From an uncultured Flavobacteriales bacterium (GTDB lineage Bacteria > Bacteroidota > Bacteroidia > Flavobacteriales_G > Salibacteraceae): a DNA stretch of 64,000 nucleotides. The stretch is taken from the NCBI GenBank assembly GCA_937899835.1, contig CALCCE010000049.1, forward strand, positions 1-64,000, read 5' to 3'. The notes beneath the pieces were generated by a model. It saw only the letters and a program-made list of their open reading frames with translations. It did no database searches and had not been told where the DNA came from. Of the stretch, positions 1 to 8,218 are shown piece by piece (the first letter of the stretch is position 1; each line of letters opens with the position of its first letter). Position numbers and translations under genes: made by a program.

Positions 1-47
1 ACGATCTTGGTCACGGTGCAATTAGAATAGCTAAATAAGCCTTCTGA

Positions 48-1367
48 TTAGAGTTGACGTACCCAGGTTCCGTTAGCAGTCCAGTCGTTAGAAGCTTGAA
101 CAGCACCTTTGAACGGAGCAGACTCAAACCAAGAATCAAGTGCGGTAGATGGATCTGCAGCGTTGGCATCGTCAAAAGTTCCCACGTATCCGGTCAAACC
201 TGGATCGTTGGTGGTGTTAGATGCATCATTGGCGAAATCAGCAGCATCTTTGAAATCATCTCCACCGGCACCGAAAGATACGCCGTTAGCCCATACCAAA
301 GAGCCATCAGCTACGTTCATGAAGGTTTGGTCGTTAGACACACGCACACCGTGGTTTGGAGCGTTTACAACGATACAGTTGTGGAAGTTACCCTTGGTTC
401 CTTCACGCAAACGCATACCGGTGTTTGAGCCATCACCGTCGTCAGCCATTACGATGGTTACGTTGGCAACTTTAGGCTGCGAGTAAGGAGTAGCAGTGTT
501 GTCGTCACCGTTGTTGTCACCTTCGAAACCGCGGTCACCGATGATGCCATCTTGGTGTACTACCCAGTATTGGCCGTTTCCACGCCATCCGTGAGTCCAG
601 TCGAAAGAATCGTCACCAGCACCCATTACACAGGCCCAACGTACAGACACCATACCACCGAAGAATTCGATGCCATCGTCAGCACACTTATAGGTTTGTA
701 CGTACTCAATGGTAGTTCCGCTTCCTACAGCGTTTAAAGTTAAACCGTTCAATTCGTCGTCAGTAGCACAAAGTAAACCAGCGAACTCAATACGCAGGTA
801 ACGGATCGTTCCAGAGTTGTCCGCATCGTTGCTACCACCGTAAACACCTGACCCACATTCTGCCTCAGCAGTAGTACCGTTGTTGATTTCGCCGTAACCG
901 TTTACTATCAAGCCACCCCAAGAACCAGGAGACTCGGTGAAAGAAGACATTACGATAGGGTTGTTTGCAGTTCCTTGTGCATCAATTTTTGCACCTTGGG
1001 AAATGACCAGGAAATCGGTAGCTCCACCAGGAGTTGCAAAAATGTTGGTACCCTCTTGGATGGTCAGCGTGTTACCATTATCTACGAATACCCCACCGTC
1101 GATCAGCCACTGATCTGAGTTGCTCATGGTGAAGTTGTCATCAATAATTCCAGAAACTTTTTTGTAGGTAGTAGTACCAATCACTTCAGAAGAGACGGTA
1201 TAGGTGGGTGCAAATTCGCAAGAACCATCGTCGTCGTCAGCGTCTTCGTCGTAGTTGGTAGCATTTGGGTCAGTACATCCGTCTTTACCACAGGATGTGG
1301 TAAACAATCCCAATACACTCAAGCACAGCAGAATGCTAAAGAATTGTTTAATGTTCGATTTTTTCAT
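48..1367 (-). CDS. Outer-membrane lipoprotein with right-handed beta-helix-like body
   Basis: This 439-residue protein has a lipoprotein signal peptide ending in the lipobox FTTSC (cysteine near residue 26). It is followed by a short acidic motif of the type GCTDPNATNY...DDDDGSC, which recurs in secreted Bacteroidota proteins and looks suited to binding calcium. The rest is rich in Gly, Asn and Asp with repeated short strands (for example GTTIEYVQTYKCADDGIEFF), as expected of a parallel beta-helix. No T9SS C-terminal signal is visible. It lies downstream of a TonB-dependent receptor on the same strand, but a terminator lies between them, so it probably has its own promoter. Such lipoproteins next to TonB receptors are often surface partners in uptake. 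The link to phosphate comes only from the neighbouring two-component genes and is inference. Confidence 0.75.
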   Translation of the reverse strand: MKKSNIKQFFSILLCLSVLGLFTTSCGKDGCTDPNATNYDEDADDDDGSCEFAPTYTVSSEVIGTTTYKKVSGIIDDNFTMSNSDQWLIDGGVFVDNGNTLTIQEGTNIFATPGGATDFLVISQGAKIDAQGTANNPIVMSSFTESPGSWGGLIVNGYGEINNGTTAEAECGSGVYGGSNDADNSGTIRYLRIEFAGLLCATDDELNGLTLNAVGSGTTIEYVQTYKCADDGIEFFGGMVSVRWACVMGAGDDSFDWTHGWRGNGQYWVVHQDGIIGDRGFEGDNNGDDNTATPYSQPKVANVTIVMADDGDGSNTGMRLREGTKGNFHNCIVVNAPNHGVRVSNDQTFMNVADGSLVWANGVSFGAGGDDFKDAADFANDASNTTNDPGLTGYVGTFDDANAADPSTALDSWFESAPFKGAVQASNDWTANGTWVRQL

Positions 1368-1593
1368 CTTCTTAGAGTTAGAATACTTTATTGGTTGAAA
1401 TGACTGTGCGAAGAAAGAAAGGGTGCGTTATTTGGGCTTGAACCACCAGTTATTTAAAAGTTAAGAGTACTTAAGGGGGAGCTTAACATTTCTAATATTT
1501 CCATAATGAATAGCAAACTGTGGAAGTAAATCTGTTTTTAAGATCGATCTGTCACAGTTTTGGGTAGTAGTTGGGTGATTCCCTGATCTTTAG

Positions 1594-1627
1594 CAAATAA
1601 AAAAAGTCGGACACAATGCCGACTTTT
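1594..1627 (-). terminator. Rho-independent terminator after the TonB-dependent receptor
   Basis: A perfect 9-bp stem (AAAAGTCGG at 1602-1610 with CCGACTTTT at 1619-1627) closes an 8-nt loop. Read on the minus strand it is followed by a T-rich run. It separates the receptor gene from the beta-helix lipoprotein gene. Confidence 0.85.
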
Positions 1628-1658
1628 CTGTAAATTATTATGTGGTGTGGTAAGCTGA

Positions 1659-4493
1659 TTAAAAGATATCGTAAGTAAGACTAACTCCGTAAACCGCTCC
1701 CCGACGAAAGGAGTTTACTTCCACATTAGGTCTTCCTGGTTCTCCAGCTTCTTGCTCCCGCTTGATGGCTGGATTCAGAATGTTGCGAGCAGAGAAGCGG
1801 ACCCCTAAATGTTCGCCCAATTTGTTTTGCCATACGATGTTCACGGTGTTTACTGGCAACTCATAAATGTCGCCGATACCCTGAGCGCCTACAGCGTTCA
1901 ATCGACGACCAAATACATTGTAAGAAAGGGTAACCGTGGTTTTGTAGCGTTCTGAAAAGCGCTTGTCGTAGGTGAGGTCCAAATTAACGAGATAAGGAGA
2001 AGCTCCCTGCAGGGGACGATCGTTGTTGGTTTGAATGGCCGTTGCTCCTCCTACGGTAACACTGTCGCCAATGGTCACTTGCGAATACAGGTAAGAAGCA
2101 TTGAAACCAACACTCCAGGCTCCCAGGAAGGTACTATCTCCATAGAAAGAACTCAACTTCTTACGCAATTCGAGCTCCAATCCGGCTACGGTAGCACTTT
2201 CAGAGTTTACATAAGAAGACAACTGACCCGAGGCGGTAGCAATTCTGGTTTTCTCAATCGGGTTGGTCAAGGTTTTGGCAAAGGCAGTAACCGCGATGAG
2301 TTCGCCGTTGTTGGGGTAGCGCTCGTACTTCAAATCAAAGTTGGTGTTGGTACCGTTGATCAAGTCAGGGTTACCAACGATTTGCTCACCGGCAAAGAAC
2401 TCGATGTACTGAAAAGGAGCTACTTCTTTAAATCCTGGGCGAGAAATGGTTTGACTGGCTGCGGCACGGAGTTGTGCTTTTTCGCTAAACTCATATTTAG
2501 ATATAAAGCTTGGCAGGATATAATTTTCGTTGATGCGCTCAACCCGGATGATAGTAGGCGTTACCTGATCGCGGAAAGTAATTTTTTGGTCGCCCAGTTC
2601 GAGACGGGCACCCAAAATTACTTGCCAATTGGGCAAAACGTAGGCATCGAACTGACCGTAGAGGGCAGCGATGTCGAGATTGGCACGGTAATCTGAAGCT
2701 GGGTTTGCCAACTCTTCAATTCTAAAGGCTAACTGATCGTGAAATTCGTCGTTGAGAAAACTGTCGGGATTCTCTGTGTCTATTCCATCAGGGTAATCGT
2801 TGGCAAAATCTTCGAAACGAAAATTATATTGCCAGAAGTCAAACAAGCGTTCTTTGACTTTTTGGTTAACACCGAGAGTGATGCCCATCAAGGTTTTTTC
2901 CACCTCGTCGTGATCCCATTTCAGTTTGTAGTTCACCTCAGTCATCACTGTATTTTCTGTTTCGTCGAGGTCGCTGTAAAACCGGTGGTTGTCGTTCAGA
3001 TCTCTTACGTTCAGTAGGTAGTTTTCACGAGTATCGCCTTCGTTGTAGAACCACACCAACTGCCTGCGATCTGGTTCTTTGCTGGTGGCATTGTTAAGCA
3101 TGTACGACCACTTAATGTTCAATCGGTCGTTGATGCCAAAACCATGATAACCGCTCAATTGGTGCGCTGTTAAGCGGTTTTCGCGGTAAGTATACCGACG
3201 AGTAAAAATCAGTCGATCATCATCAAAGTGAAAGCCATCGGTTTCCCGGGATTGGTCCGAGCTTTGGTTGGCAAGCAAAAAGTTATAGGTGATGGTTTGG
3301 TTTTTCTTGATTTTAAACAACACATTGGCCAGGGCCGAGCTAGTGGTGTTGCGCACGTAATTGTCTACATCATAATTGATCCGGATTTCGTTTTGCTTGT
3401 TGACAATCCGGTACAAACCTTCCTGGCGGCTCGTAGAGTTATTGTGCGATAGCAAGAACAACACTCCAATTCCAGAACCTTCAATAATGCTGTCGGTTTC
3501 AATGAAGTCTCCCGCCATCATGCCCATGCTGGTGTTGAGTGGAGCATTGATGTATTCCGGGTTGAGGTTTTTTTCGAAGCTTGTGCCCGATCCAGTTTCA
3601 TCGGTTCGGCTAAAATATTCATCAGTAGCCAAAACATTTTCAGGAACATCACGTGTGCCATCATCAATACCGAAAAAATCAGTGTTACCTCCTTGGTAAG
3701 TTTGAAAATTCTGACCGGTGCTCGTAGTGTTCATACCAGTTCCCAAGCTGAACTTCAAGGTCCGGTCTTCAGGATACGACAAGGTTTGAATGTCGATTCC
3801 GCCTCCGGCAAAGTCGCCATACATGTCTGCTGTAAAAGCTTTGCGAACAGTAAGGTTGCTTACAATAGCGGTTGGGAAAATGTTGAGCGGAATAACCCGT
3901 TTGTCGGGATCGGTGGAGGCCAATGGCATGCCATTGAGGTAGGCACTGTTGTAGCGGTCGCCCATTCCACGCACAAAAACGTGTTTAGAGCCAACAACAG
4001 AAACTCCAGAGACTTTGGCCAATCCGGCACTTACGTTGGATGAACCAGTTTTAACCAACTCACGTGAACCGATTTTTTGCTCCAAGGTATTGGCATCTTT
4101 TTGCTGCATGAGCAAGATGCTTTCCGACTCGCGTACTGAGCGGCCAACCACTTGAAACTCTTTCAACATTTGGGCATTCTGCGAAAGGTTGACGTTGTGC
4201 ACTTTGGTTTCTCCGGCAGTAAGGTTAACCGTGGCGGTATCGGAGAAAAGTCCGGTATAACTGGTCACAACGGTGTAAGTGCCCGGAGGCAAGGAAACGG
4301 TGTAGTTTCCGTCAAAATCAGTGGTACCACCGCCAACGGTTTCCACAATGAATACGGAGGCGAATGGCAAAGGGCCGAGGTTGGCAGATTCTCCCTGCTC
4401 TGTAACGGTTCCTTTTAGTGTGGCGTTTTGGGCGAAGGCGGGTAGTGCGAGGCTTGTCAAAACAACGACAAGTGCTAAAATTTGCTTCTTCAT
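1659..4493 (-). CDS. TonB-dependent receptor with CarboxypepD_reg-like N-terminal domain
   Basis: This is an outer-membrane active transporter of about 944 residues. I place the start at the ATG ending at 4493, because it opens directly on a signal peptide (MKKQILALVVVL...ALPAFAQ); the reading frame continues 20 codons upstream without a signal. After the signal come a carboxypeptidase-regulatory-like beta-sandwich (roughly residues 25-110), a plug domain (roughly 125-240, with VFVRGMGDRYNSAYLNGMP), and a long 22-strand-type barrel ending in an aromatic residue (LTYDIF). The plug resembles the Caulobacter-type rather than the SusC type, and no SusD gene is adjacent. The substrate is unknown. 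Its divergent neighbours are PhoB/PhoR-like, and a TTTAAC-N5-GTTAAA site lies upstream, so phosphate or an organophosphate is a reasonable guess, not a demonstration. Confidence 0.9.
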   Translation of the reverse strand: MKKQILALVVVLTSLALPAFAQNATLKGTVTEQGESANLGPLPFASVFIVETVGGGTTDFDGNYTVSLPPGTYTVVTSYTGLFSDTATVNLTAGETKVHNVNLSQNAQMLKEFQVVGRSVRESESILLMQQKDANTLEQKIGSRELVKTGSSNVSAGLAKVSGVSVVGSKHVFVRGMGDRYNSAYLNGMPLASTDPDKRVIPLNIFPTAIVSNLTVRKAFTADMYGDFAGGGIDIQTLSYPEDRTLKFSLGTGMNTTSTGQNFQTYQGGNTDFFGIDDGTRDVPENVLATDEYFSRTDETGSGTSFEKNLNPEYINAPLNTSMGMMAGDFIETDSIIEGSGIGVLFLLSHNNSTSRQEGLYRIVNKQNEIRINYDVDNYVRNTTSSALANVLFKIKKNQTITYNFLLANQSSDQSRETDGFHFDDDRLIFTRRYTYRENRLTAHQLSGYHGFGINDRLNIKWSYMLNNATSKEPDRRQLVWFYNEGDTRENYLLNVRDLNDNHRFYSDLDETENTVMTEVNYKLKWDHDEVEKTLMGITLGVNQKVKERLFDFWQYNFRFEDFANDYPDGIDTENPDSFLNDEFHDQLAFRIEELANPASDYRANLDIAALYGQFDAYVLPNWQVILGARLELGDQKITFRDQVTPTIIRVERINENYILPSFISKYEFSEKAQLRAAASQTISRPGFKEVAPFQYIEFFAGEQIVGNPDLINGTNTNFDLKYERYPNNGELIAVTAFAKTLTNPIEKTRIATASGQLSSYVNSESATVAGLELELRKKLSSFYGDSTFLGAWSVGFNASYLYSQVTIGDSVTVGGATAIQTNNDRPLQGASPYLVNLDLTYDKRFSERYKTTVTLSYNVFGRRLNAVGAQGIGDIYELPVNTVNIVWQNKLGEHLGVRFSARNILNPAIKREQEAGEPGRPNVEVNSFRRGAVYGVSLTYDIF

Positions 4494-4566
4494 TACCTTT
4501 TCTTGTGTAGCGGATAATTTCCGCAGCAAAAGTCGTCCAACCCTCTTTTTCATAGGTGAACTGCGT

Positions 4567-4583
4567 TTTAACTTTGTGTTAAA
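4567..4583 (-). promoter_or_regulatory. Candidate PhoP-type box upstream of the TonB receptor
   Basis: TTTAAC-N5-GTTAAA, two 6-mers with an 11-bp start-to-start spacing. It lies about 33 bp upstream of a weak -7-like element (CAAAAGTC on the plus strand, 4527-4534), which is where an activator would bind. It resembles the TTAACA-N5-TTAACA boxes known for PhoP in Firmicutes; use of the same box in this organism is inferred. It is also a perfect inverted repeat. Confidence 0.4.
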
Positions 4584-4618
4584 GCAGGCCGTTTTTGCGT
4601 ACCTTTCTTAAATGATAA

Positions 4619-4664
4619 TTAACAATGGGATAACATTTGAGCGAAGCCGAACCGACTAATTTCG
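4619..4664 (+). promoter_or_regulatory. Candidate promoter and PhoP-type box of the two-component operon
   Basis: TTAACA (4619-4624), five bases, ATAACA (4630-4635) form a direct repeat with 11-bp spacing. This is followed by TTTG at 4636-4639 and TAATTTCG at 4657-4664, one mismatch from the Bacteroidota -7 consensus TAnnTTTG. The spacing of 17 bp is slightly short of the usual 19-21. The box abuts the -33 region, which would fit autoregulation by the encoded regulator. Confidence 0.4.
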
Positions 4665-4685
4665 AATCGAATTAAACCCCTACAA

Positions 4686-5369
4686 ATGGCCGACAAAAAA
4701 CACAAAGTGCTCGTGGTTGATGACGAGCCAGATATCCTGGAATTCATCCGTTACAATCTGGAACGAGATGGGTTCGATGTCACCCTATCGAGCAACGGCC
4801 GTGAGGCCATTGAGCAAGCCCGAATCGTAAAACCCGATCTCATTCTTTTAGACGTAATGATGCCCGAGATGGATGGCGTGGAAACCTGCGTAGAACTTCG
4901 GGAAATCGACGAATTGAAAAACACTTACATCGCTTTTCTAACGGCCCGAAGCGAAGACTATTCACAAATCGCCGGATTCGATGCCGGAGCCGACGATTAC
5001 ATCACCAAACCCATCAAGCCCCGGGTGTTGGTGAGCCGGATCAAAGCCATCCTGAGGAGGAACCAATCCATTGCGGAAAAACCTGCAAGCAGCGAGGTCA
5101 AAGGGCTGAAAATTGACCGCGAACGTTACCTTGTTGTTAAGGAAGACCGGGAACTCTCTTTGCCCAAGAAAGAATTTGAATTGTTGGCCTTGCTCATTTC
5201 AAGCCCGGGCAAGGTATTTACCCGCGATGTTATCCTGAGTTCGGTATGGGGCGAAGATGTGGTTGTAGGTGATCGTACCATTGATGTCCACATTCGCAAG
5301 CTGCGCGAAAAAATTGGTAGCCAGTACATCCGTACTGTAAAGGGTGTAGGCTACAAATTCGAAAGCTAA
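4686..5369 (+). CDS. OmpR/PhoB-family response regulator
   Basis: This 227-residue protein has an N-terminal receiver domain with the acidic pocket VDDE (residues 11-14), phospho-acceptor Asp56 in LILLDVMMP, Thr86 and Lys108 (YITKP). A C-terminal winged-helix DNA-binding domain begins near residue 130 and ends in the characteristic VKGVGYKFES. Overall it is most like PhoB/PhoP-type regulators. Its stop is one base from the start of the kinase gene, so the two are co-transcribed. The divergent TonB-dependent receptor is the likely target. Assignment to phosphate sensing rests on overall resemblance and on TTAACA-type repeats in the promoter; another envelope signal is possible. Confidence 0.9.
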   Translation: MADKKHKVLVVDDEPDILEFIRYNLERDGFDVTLSSNGREAIEQARIVKPDLILLDVMMPEMDGVETCVELREIDELKNTYIAFLTARSEDYSQIAGFDAGADDYITKPIKPRVLVSRIKAILRRNQSIAEKPASSEVKGLKIDRERYLVVKEDRELSLPKKEFELLALLISSPGKVFTRDVILSSVWGEDVVVGDRTIDVHIRKLREKIGSQYIRTVKGVGYKFES

Positions 5370-5370
5370 G

Positions 5371-6405
5371 ATGAAAAGCAATTCCCCGCGCGACATAGCG
5401 CTGTTTACTGGTTTGGTGCTGGCGGGGTTAATCACAGCACTGTTCGTTGGTTATGTAAAAGTGGCCGGAGGGCCATTAAACCTCTGGCTGTTGCTGTTGT
5501 GTGTGGTATTGGCGTTTGCCATCTCTTATTTTCTGCTGCTTTTTGCTGTGGAGCGCTTCGTTTACAAGAAGATCAAACTCATCTATAAAACCATTCACGA
5601 GCTAAAAACCACCCGGTTGGACGAGGACCAAAAGCTGGAACTGGACACGGTAAATCGTGAGGTGATGGATTGGGCCCGCGACAAGCGCAACGAGGTAAAA
5701 GAGTTGCGCGACCAAGAAAAGTTTAGAAGAGAGTTTATCGGCAACCTGGCGCACGAACTCAAGACCCCCATTTTTAATGTCCAGGGTTACCTGGGAACGC
5801 TGCTTGAAGGTGGATTGGAAGACGACCGCATCAACCGCGACTACCTGACCCGGGCCGACCGCAGCCTCGATCGACTCATTGATCTGGTAGAAGATCTTGA
5901 CAGCGTTACCAAACTGGAATCGGGCCGCGATCCTATCCACAAAGAGAGAATCAACATTGTAGCAGTTGCTGAAGAAGCTTTTGAGACCTTGGAAATGAAG
6001 TCGAAGGAGTCGGAAATCAACCTGCGTTTCAAACAGAAATACGAACGTCCAATATGGGTAATGGCCGACCGCAGCAAGATTCTGCAAGTCATTACCAACC
6101 TGGTGGTTAACTCTATTAAATACGGACGCAATGAAGGAGGCGAAACCGAAGTGCGTTTCTTCGACATGGTCAAACACATCCTGGTGGAAGTAGCCGCCGA
6201 CGGCATTGGCATTTCAGAAGGCCACCTCAACCGGCTTTTCGAACGTTTTTATCGTGTAGACAAAAGTAGGTCTCGCCATGCGGGGGGCACAGGGCTTGGA
6301 TTGGCCATTGCCAAACACATCATCGATGCCCATCAGCAGAGCATTAACGTGCGCAGCACCGAAGGCGTGGGTTCTACCTTTTCGTTTACGCTACAGAAAG
6401 CATAG
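5371..6405 (+). CDS. PhoR-like membrane sensor histidine kinase
   Basis: This 344-residue kinase has two N-terminal membrane helices (roughly residues 10-30 and 37-60) with almost no periplasmic loop between them. A linker follows, then a HisKA domain with the phospho-acceptor in LAHELKTP (His128), then a HATPase domain with the N box (NLVVNSIKYG) and GTGLGLAIAKHI. The small sensor region means it probably senses through the membrane or a partner, as PhoR does. One oddity is the G1 box, which reads VAADGIGI where the family has VADNGIGI, so the usual Asp is Ala276 and the usual Asn is Asp277. That Asp normally contacts the adenine. The gene ends 5 bp from the convergent DUF389 gene with no visible terminator. 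Confidence 0.9.
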   Translation: MKSNSPRDIALFTGLVLAGLITALFVGYVKVAGGPLNLWLLLLCVVLAFAISYFLLLFAVERFVYKKIKLIYKTIHELKTTRLDEDQKLELDTVNREVMDWARDKRNEVKELRDQEKFRREFIGNLAHELKTPIFNVQGYLGTLLEGGLEDDRINRDYLTRADRSLDRLIDLVEDLDSVTKLESGRDPIHKERINIVAVAEEAFETLEMKSKESEINLRFKQKYERPIWVMADRSKILQVITNLVVNSIKYGRNEGGETEVRFFDMVKHILVEVAADGIGISEGHLNRLFERFYRVDKSRSRHAGGTGLGLAIAKHIIDAHQQSINVRSTEGVGSTFSFTLQKA

Positions 6406-6410
6406 GGAGG

Positions 6411-7886
6411 TCAATAGCCAATTACCCTCACCGAATCCAGTTTCAACCGTATTTTCAAAAACTTGCCGAGGCGTTCTTCAACGGCTTCTTGTTCCGCTAA
6501 TGGTGCATCCGATTTCCAGCGCACAAGGAAAGTAGGAACGGTATCTTGCCGGTCACTAAACGAACATTCAATGGTTGGCGCGTAGGCAAAGCGGTCCATC
6601 TGTTCGTACTGAATTTGCAATTCCTGCTCCAGGTCGCGCATGGGCAAAGTGTCTTTTTGAAACCGAATCAGTTGATTCTCCAGGAAACGAATCCGCTCGT
6701 CTTTGCTTTCCAGCAACTCCTGATTTTTACGGTAGATGTCTTCGATCACTCCCGTGCGTACGTTTTGAGCCAGTTCGGCCCGTTTTTCATCGGTGAGGTC
6801 CTGGGTTTGGTGAATGACGACTCGCGTTTTAGACACCCAAAAAGAGTTGGCCAAACCGTAGTCCATCAATTTGTCGTTGAGCAGTTTCTCTTCTCGTGGA
6901 GTAATTTGCTCTCCTAACATGAAGAGGTCGATGTGGCAAAGCGTGTCGTTGTACACCGATTTCATTTCCATCACTTCGGAGCCTTCGAACTTTACATTTT
7001 CGGCCACAAAGAGACTTGCCTGACGTTTGAAGTAACTTTCTTGAATGACATTGAAGAAAATGATACCACTTGGGATGAGTACAGCAAAGACAAAAAGTGT
7101 GAGGTAGCGCTTCACTTTGCGTTCCCGGGCGGGGTCCATGAACTCTTTCAAGGGAAAATGCAGGTAGCGCACCGTGACTAATGTGGCAATGGCAATAAAA
7201 ATCGAATTGAGCGAAAAGAGGTAAAAGCCGCCCAGAAAAAACTTAAGCTGGCCGGTGGCAATGCCAAAACCGGCAGTACAAAGGGGCGGCATCAGCGCGG
7301 TGGCAATGGCCACTCCCGGCACTACGTTGGATTTTTCACGGCGAGAACCGGCGATAATGCCTGCAAAGCCTCCAAAAAGGGCCACCAAAACATCCAATGG
7401 GGTGGGGCTGGTACGCGCCAACAACTCCGATTGGGCTTCGGTCAAGGGCGAAAGGGCAAAATAGAGGGTAGAGGTAACCAGGGCCACCGATACCGCAATG
7501 CCCAGGTTTTGCAGCGAACGAAGTAGAAATTTCCAATCGTTGATGCCCACTGCCAGGCCCACTCCAAGAATTGGCCCCATGAGCGGGCTGATGAGCATCG
7601 CACCGATGATCACGGCCGTTGAATTGACGTTGAGCCCAATCGAGGCGATGAAGATGGAGAAAATCAAAATCCAAACGTGTACTCCTTTGAACTCCACATC
7701 TCGGCGGATGCCCGTGATGGTGCCTTCGTGGTCGGTGCCTTCGGCAATGCTGAGGAGGTCGACCAAAAACTTGCGCAAGGAGCCTACGAATCGGGTAAAG
7801 TCTTGCCCCAGGGAGTGGTGCTCCTTGTTGTTGGGCTCCTCATCTGGGGCGGGAAGGGAGGGTGGGTTGGGGTCCAGTTCGCTCAT
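6411..7886 (-). CDS. DUF389 / TIGR00341-family membrane protein
   Basis: About 491 residues from the ATG ending at 7886 (MSELDPNPPSLP...). The open frame extends 29 codons upstream but lacks family resemblance there. After a Pro/Glu-rich cytoplasmic N-terminus come the DUF389 membrane segments (residues about 70-300) with the hallmark stretches VIIGAMLISPLMGPILG and GVAIATALMPPLCTAGFGI. A soluble, helical C-terminal region (about 310-491) follows, predicted to form a coiled coil near ENQLIRFQKD. The family is widespread, its biochemical role is not established, and I assign none. Confidence 0.85.
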   Translation of the reverse strand: MSELDPNPPSLPAPDEEPNNKEHHSLGQDFTRFVGSLRKFLVDLLSIAEGTDHEGTITGIRRDVEFKGVHVWILIFSIFIASIGLNVNSTAVIIGAMLISPLMGPILGVGLAVGINDWKFLLRSLQNLGIAVSVALVTSTLYFALSPLTEAQSELLARTSPTPLDVLVALFGGFAGIIAGSRREKSNVVPGVAIATALMPPLCTAGFGIATGQLKFFLGGFYLFSLNSIFIAIATLVTVRYLHFPLKEFMDPARERKVKRYLTLFVFAVLIPSGIIFFNVIQESYFKRQASLFVAENVKFEGSEVMEMKSVYNDTLCHIDLFMLGEQITPREEKLLNDKLMDYGLANSFWVSKTRVVIHQTQDLTDEKRAELAQNVRTGVIEDIYRKNQELLESKDERIRFLENQLIRFQKDTLPMRDLEQELQIQYEQMDRFAYAPTIECSFSDRQDTVPTFLVRWKSDAPLAEQEAVEERLGKFLKIRLKLDSVRVIGY

Positions 7887-8218
7887 AGTAATTACCAAAT
7901 TAGAGATTCCGGGCGATGACAAAACCCTCGAACCCCAAAAGTTTCCAGCAATCCACCGTGCAATTCCTGGCAATTACAAATTCAAACCTGTGAAACACGC
8001 GGCAAAGTATGGCAGTTAGAAATTGGTGCTTCCCTTGCGGCATTTCAACCAATACCTTTACGAAACCCCCGCGGTAAACCCCACTCGCGCTACGCCTATA
8101 CCACAAGACGCATCCCCGCTGCCAGCAGCGGTCTGGCTTGGACCACTTACCACACGCAACCCTCGATTTGGGGTAGCCGCATCTAACCACCATTTTTTTA
8201 ACAAACCCAAATTTAGTT
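7887..8218. other. Intergenic region between divergent genes, no gene seen
   Basis: This stretch of about 330 bp separates the DUF389 gene from the large secreted protein gene. I see no coding frame with family resemblance and no RNA gene. The only structure noted is a short GC-rich hairpin, CCGCTG-CCAG-CAGCGG at 8116-8131. A TACCTTTA -7-like string lies near 8052 but is far from the plus-strand start codon. Confidence 0.5.
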
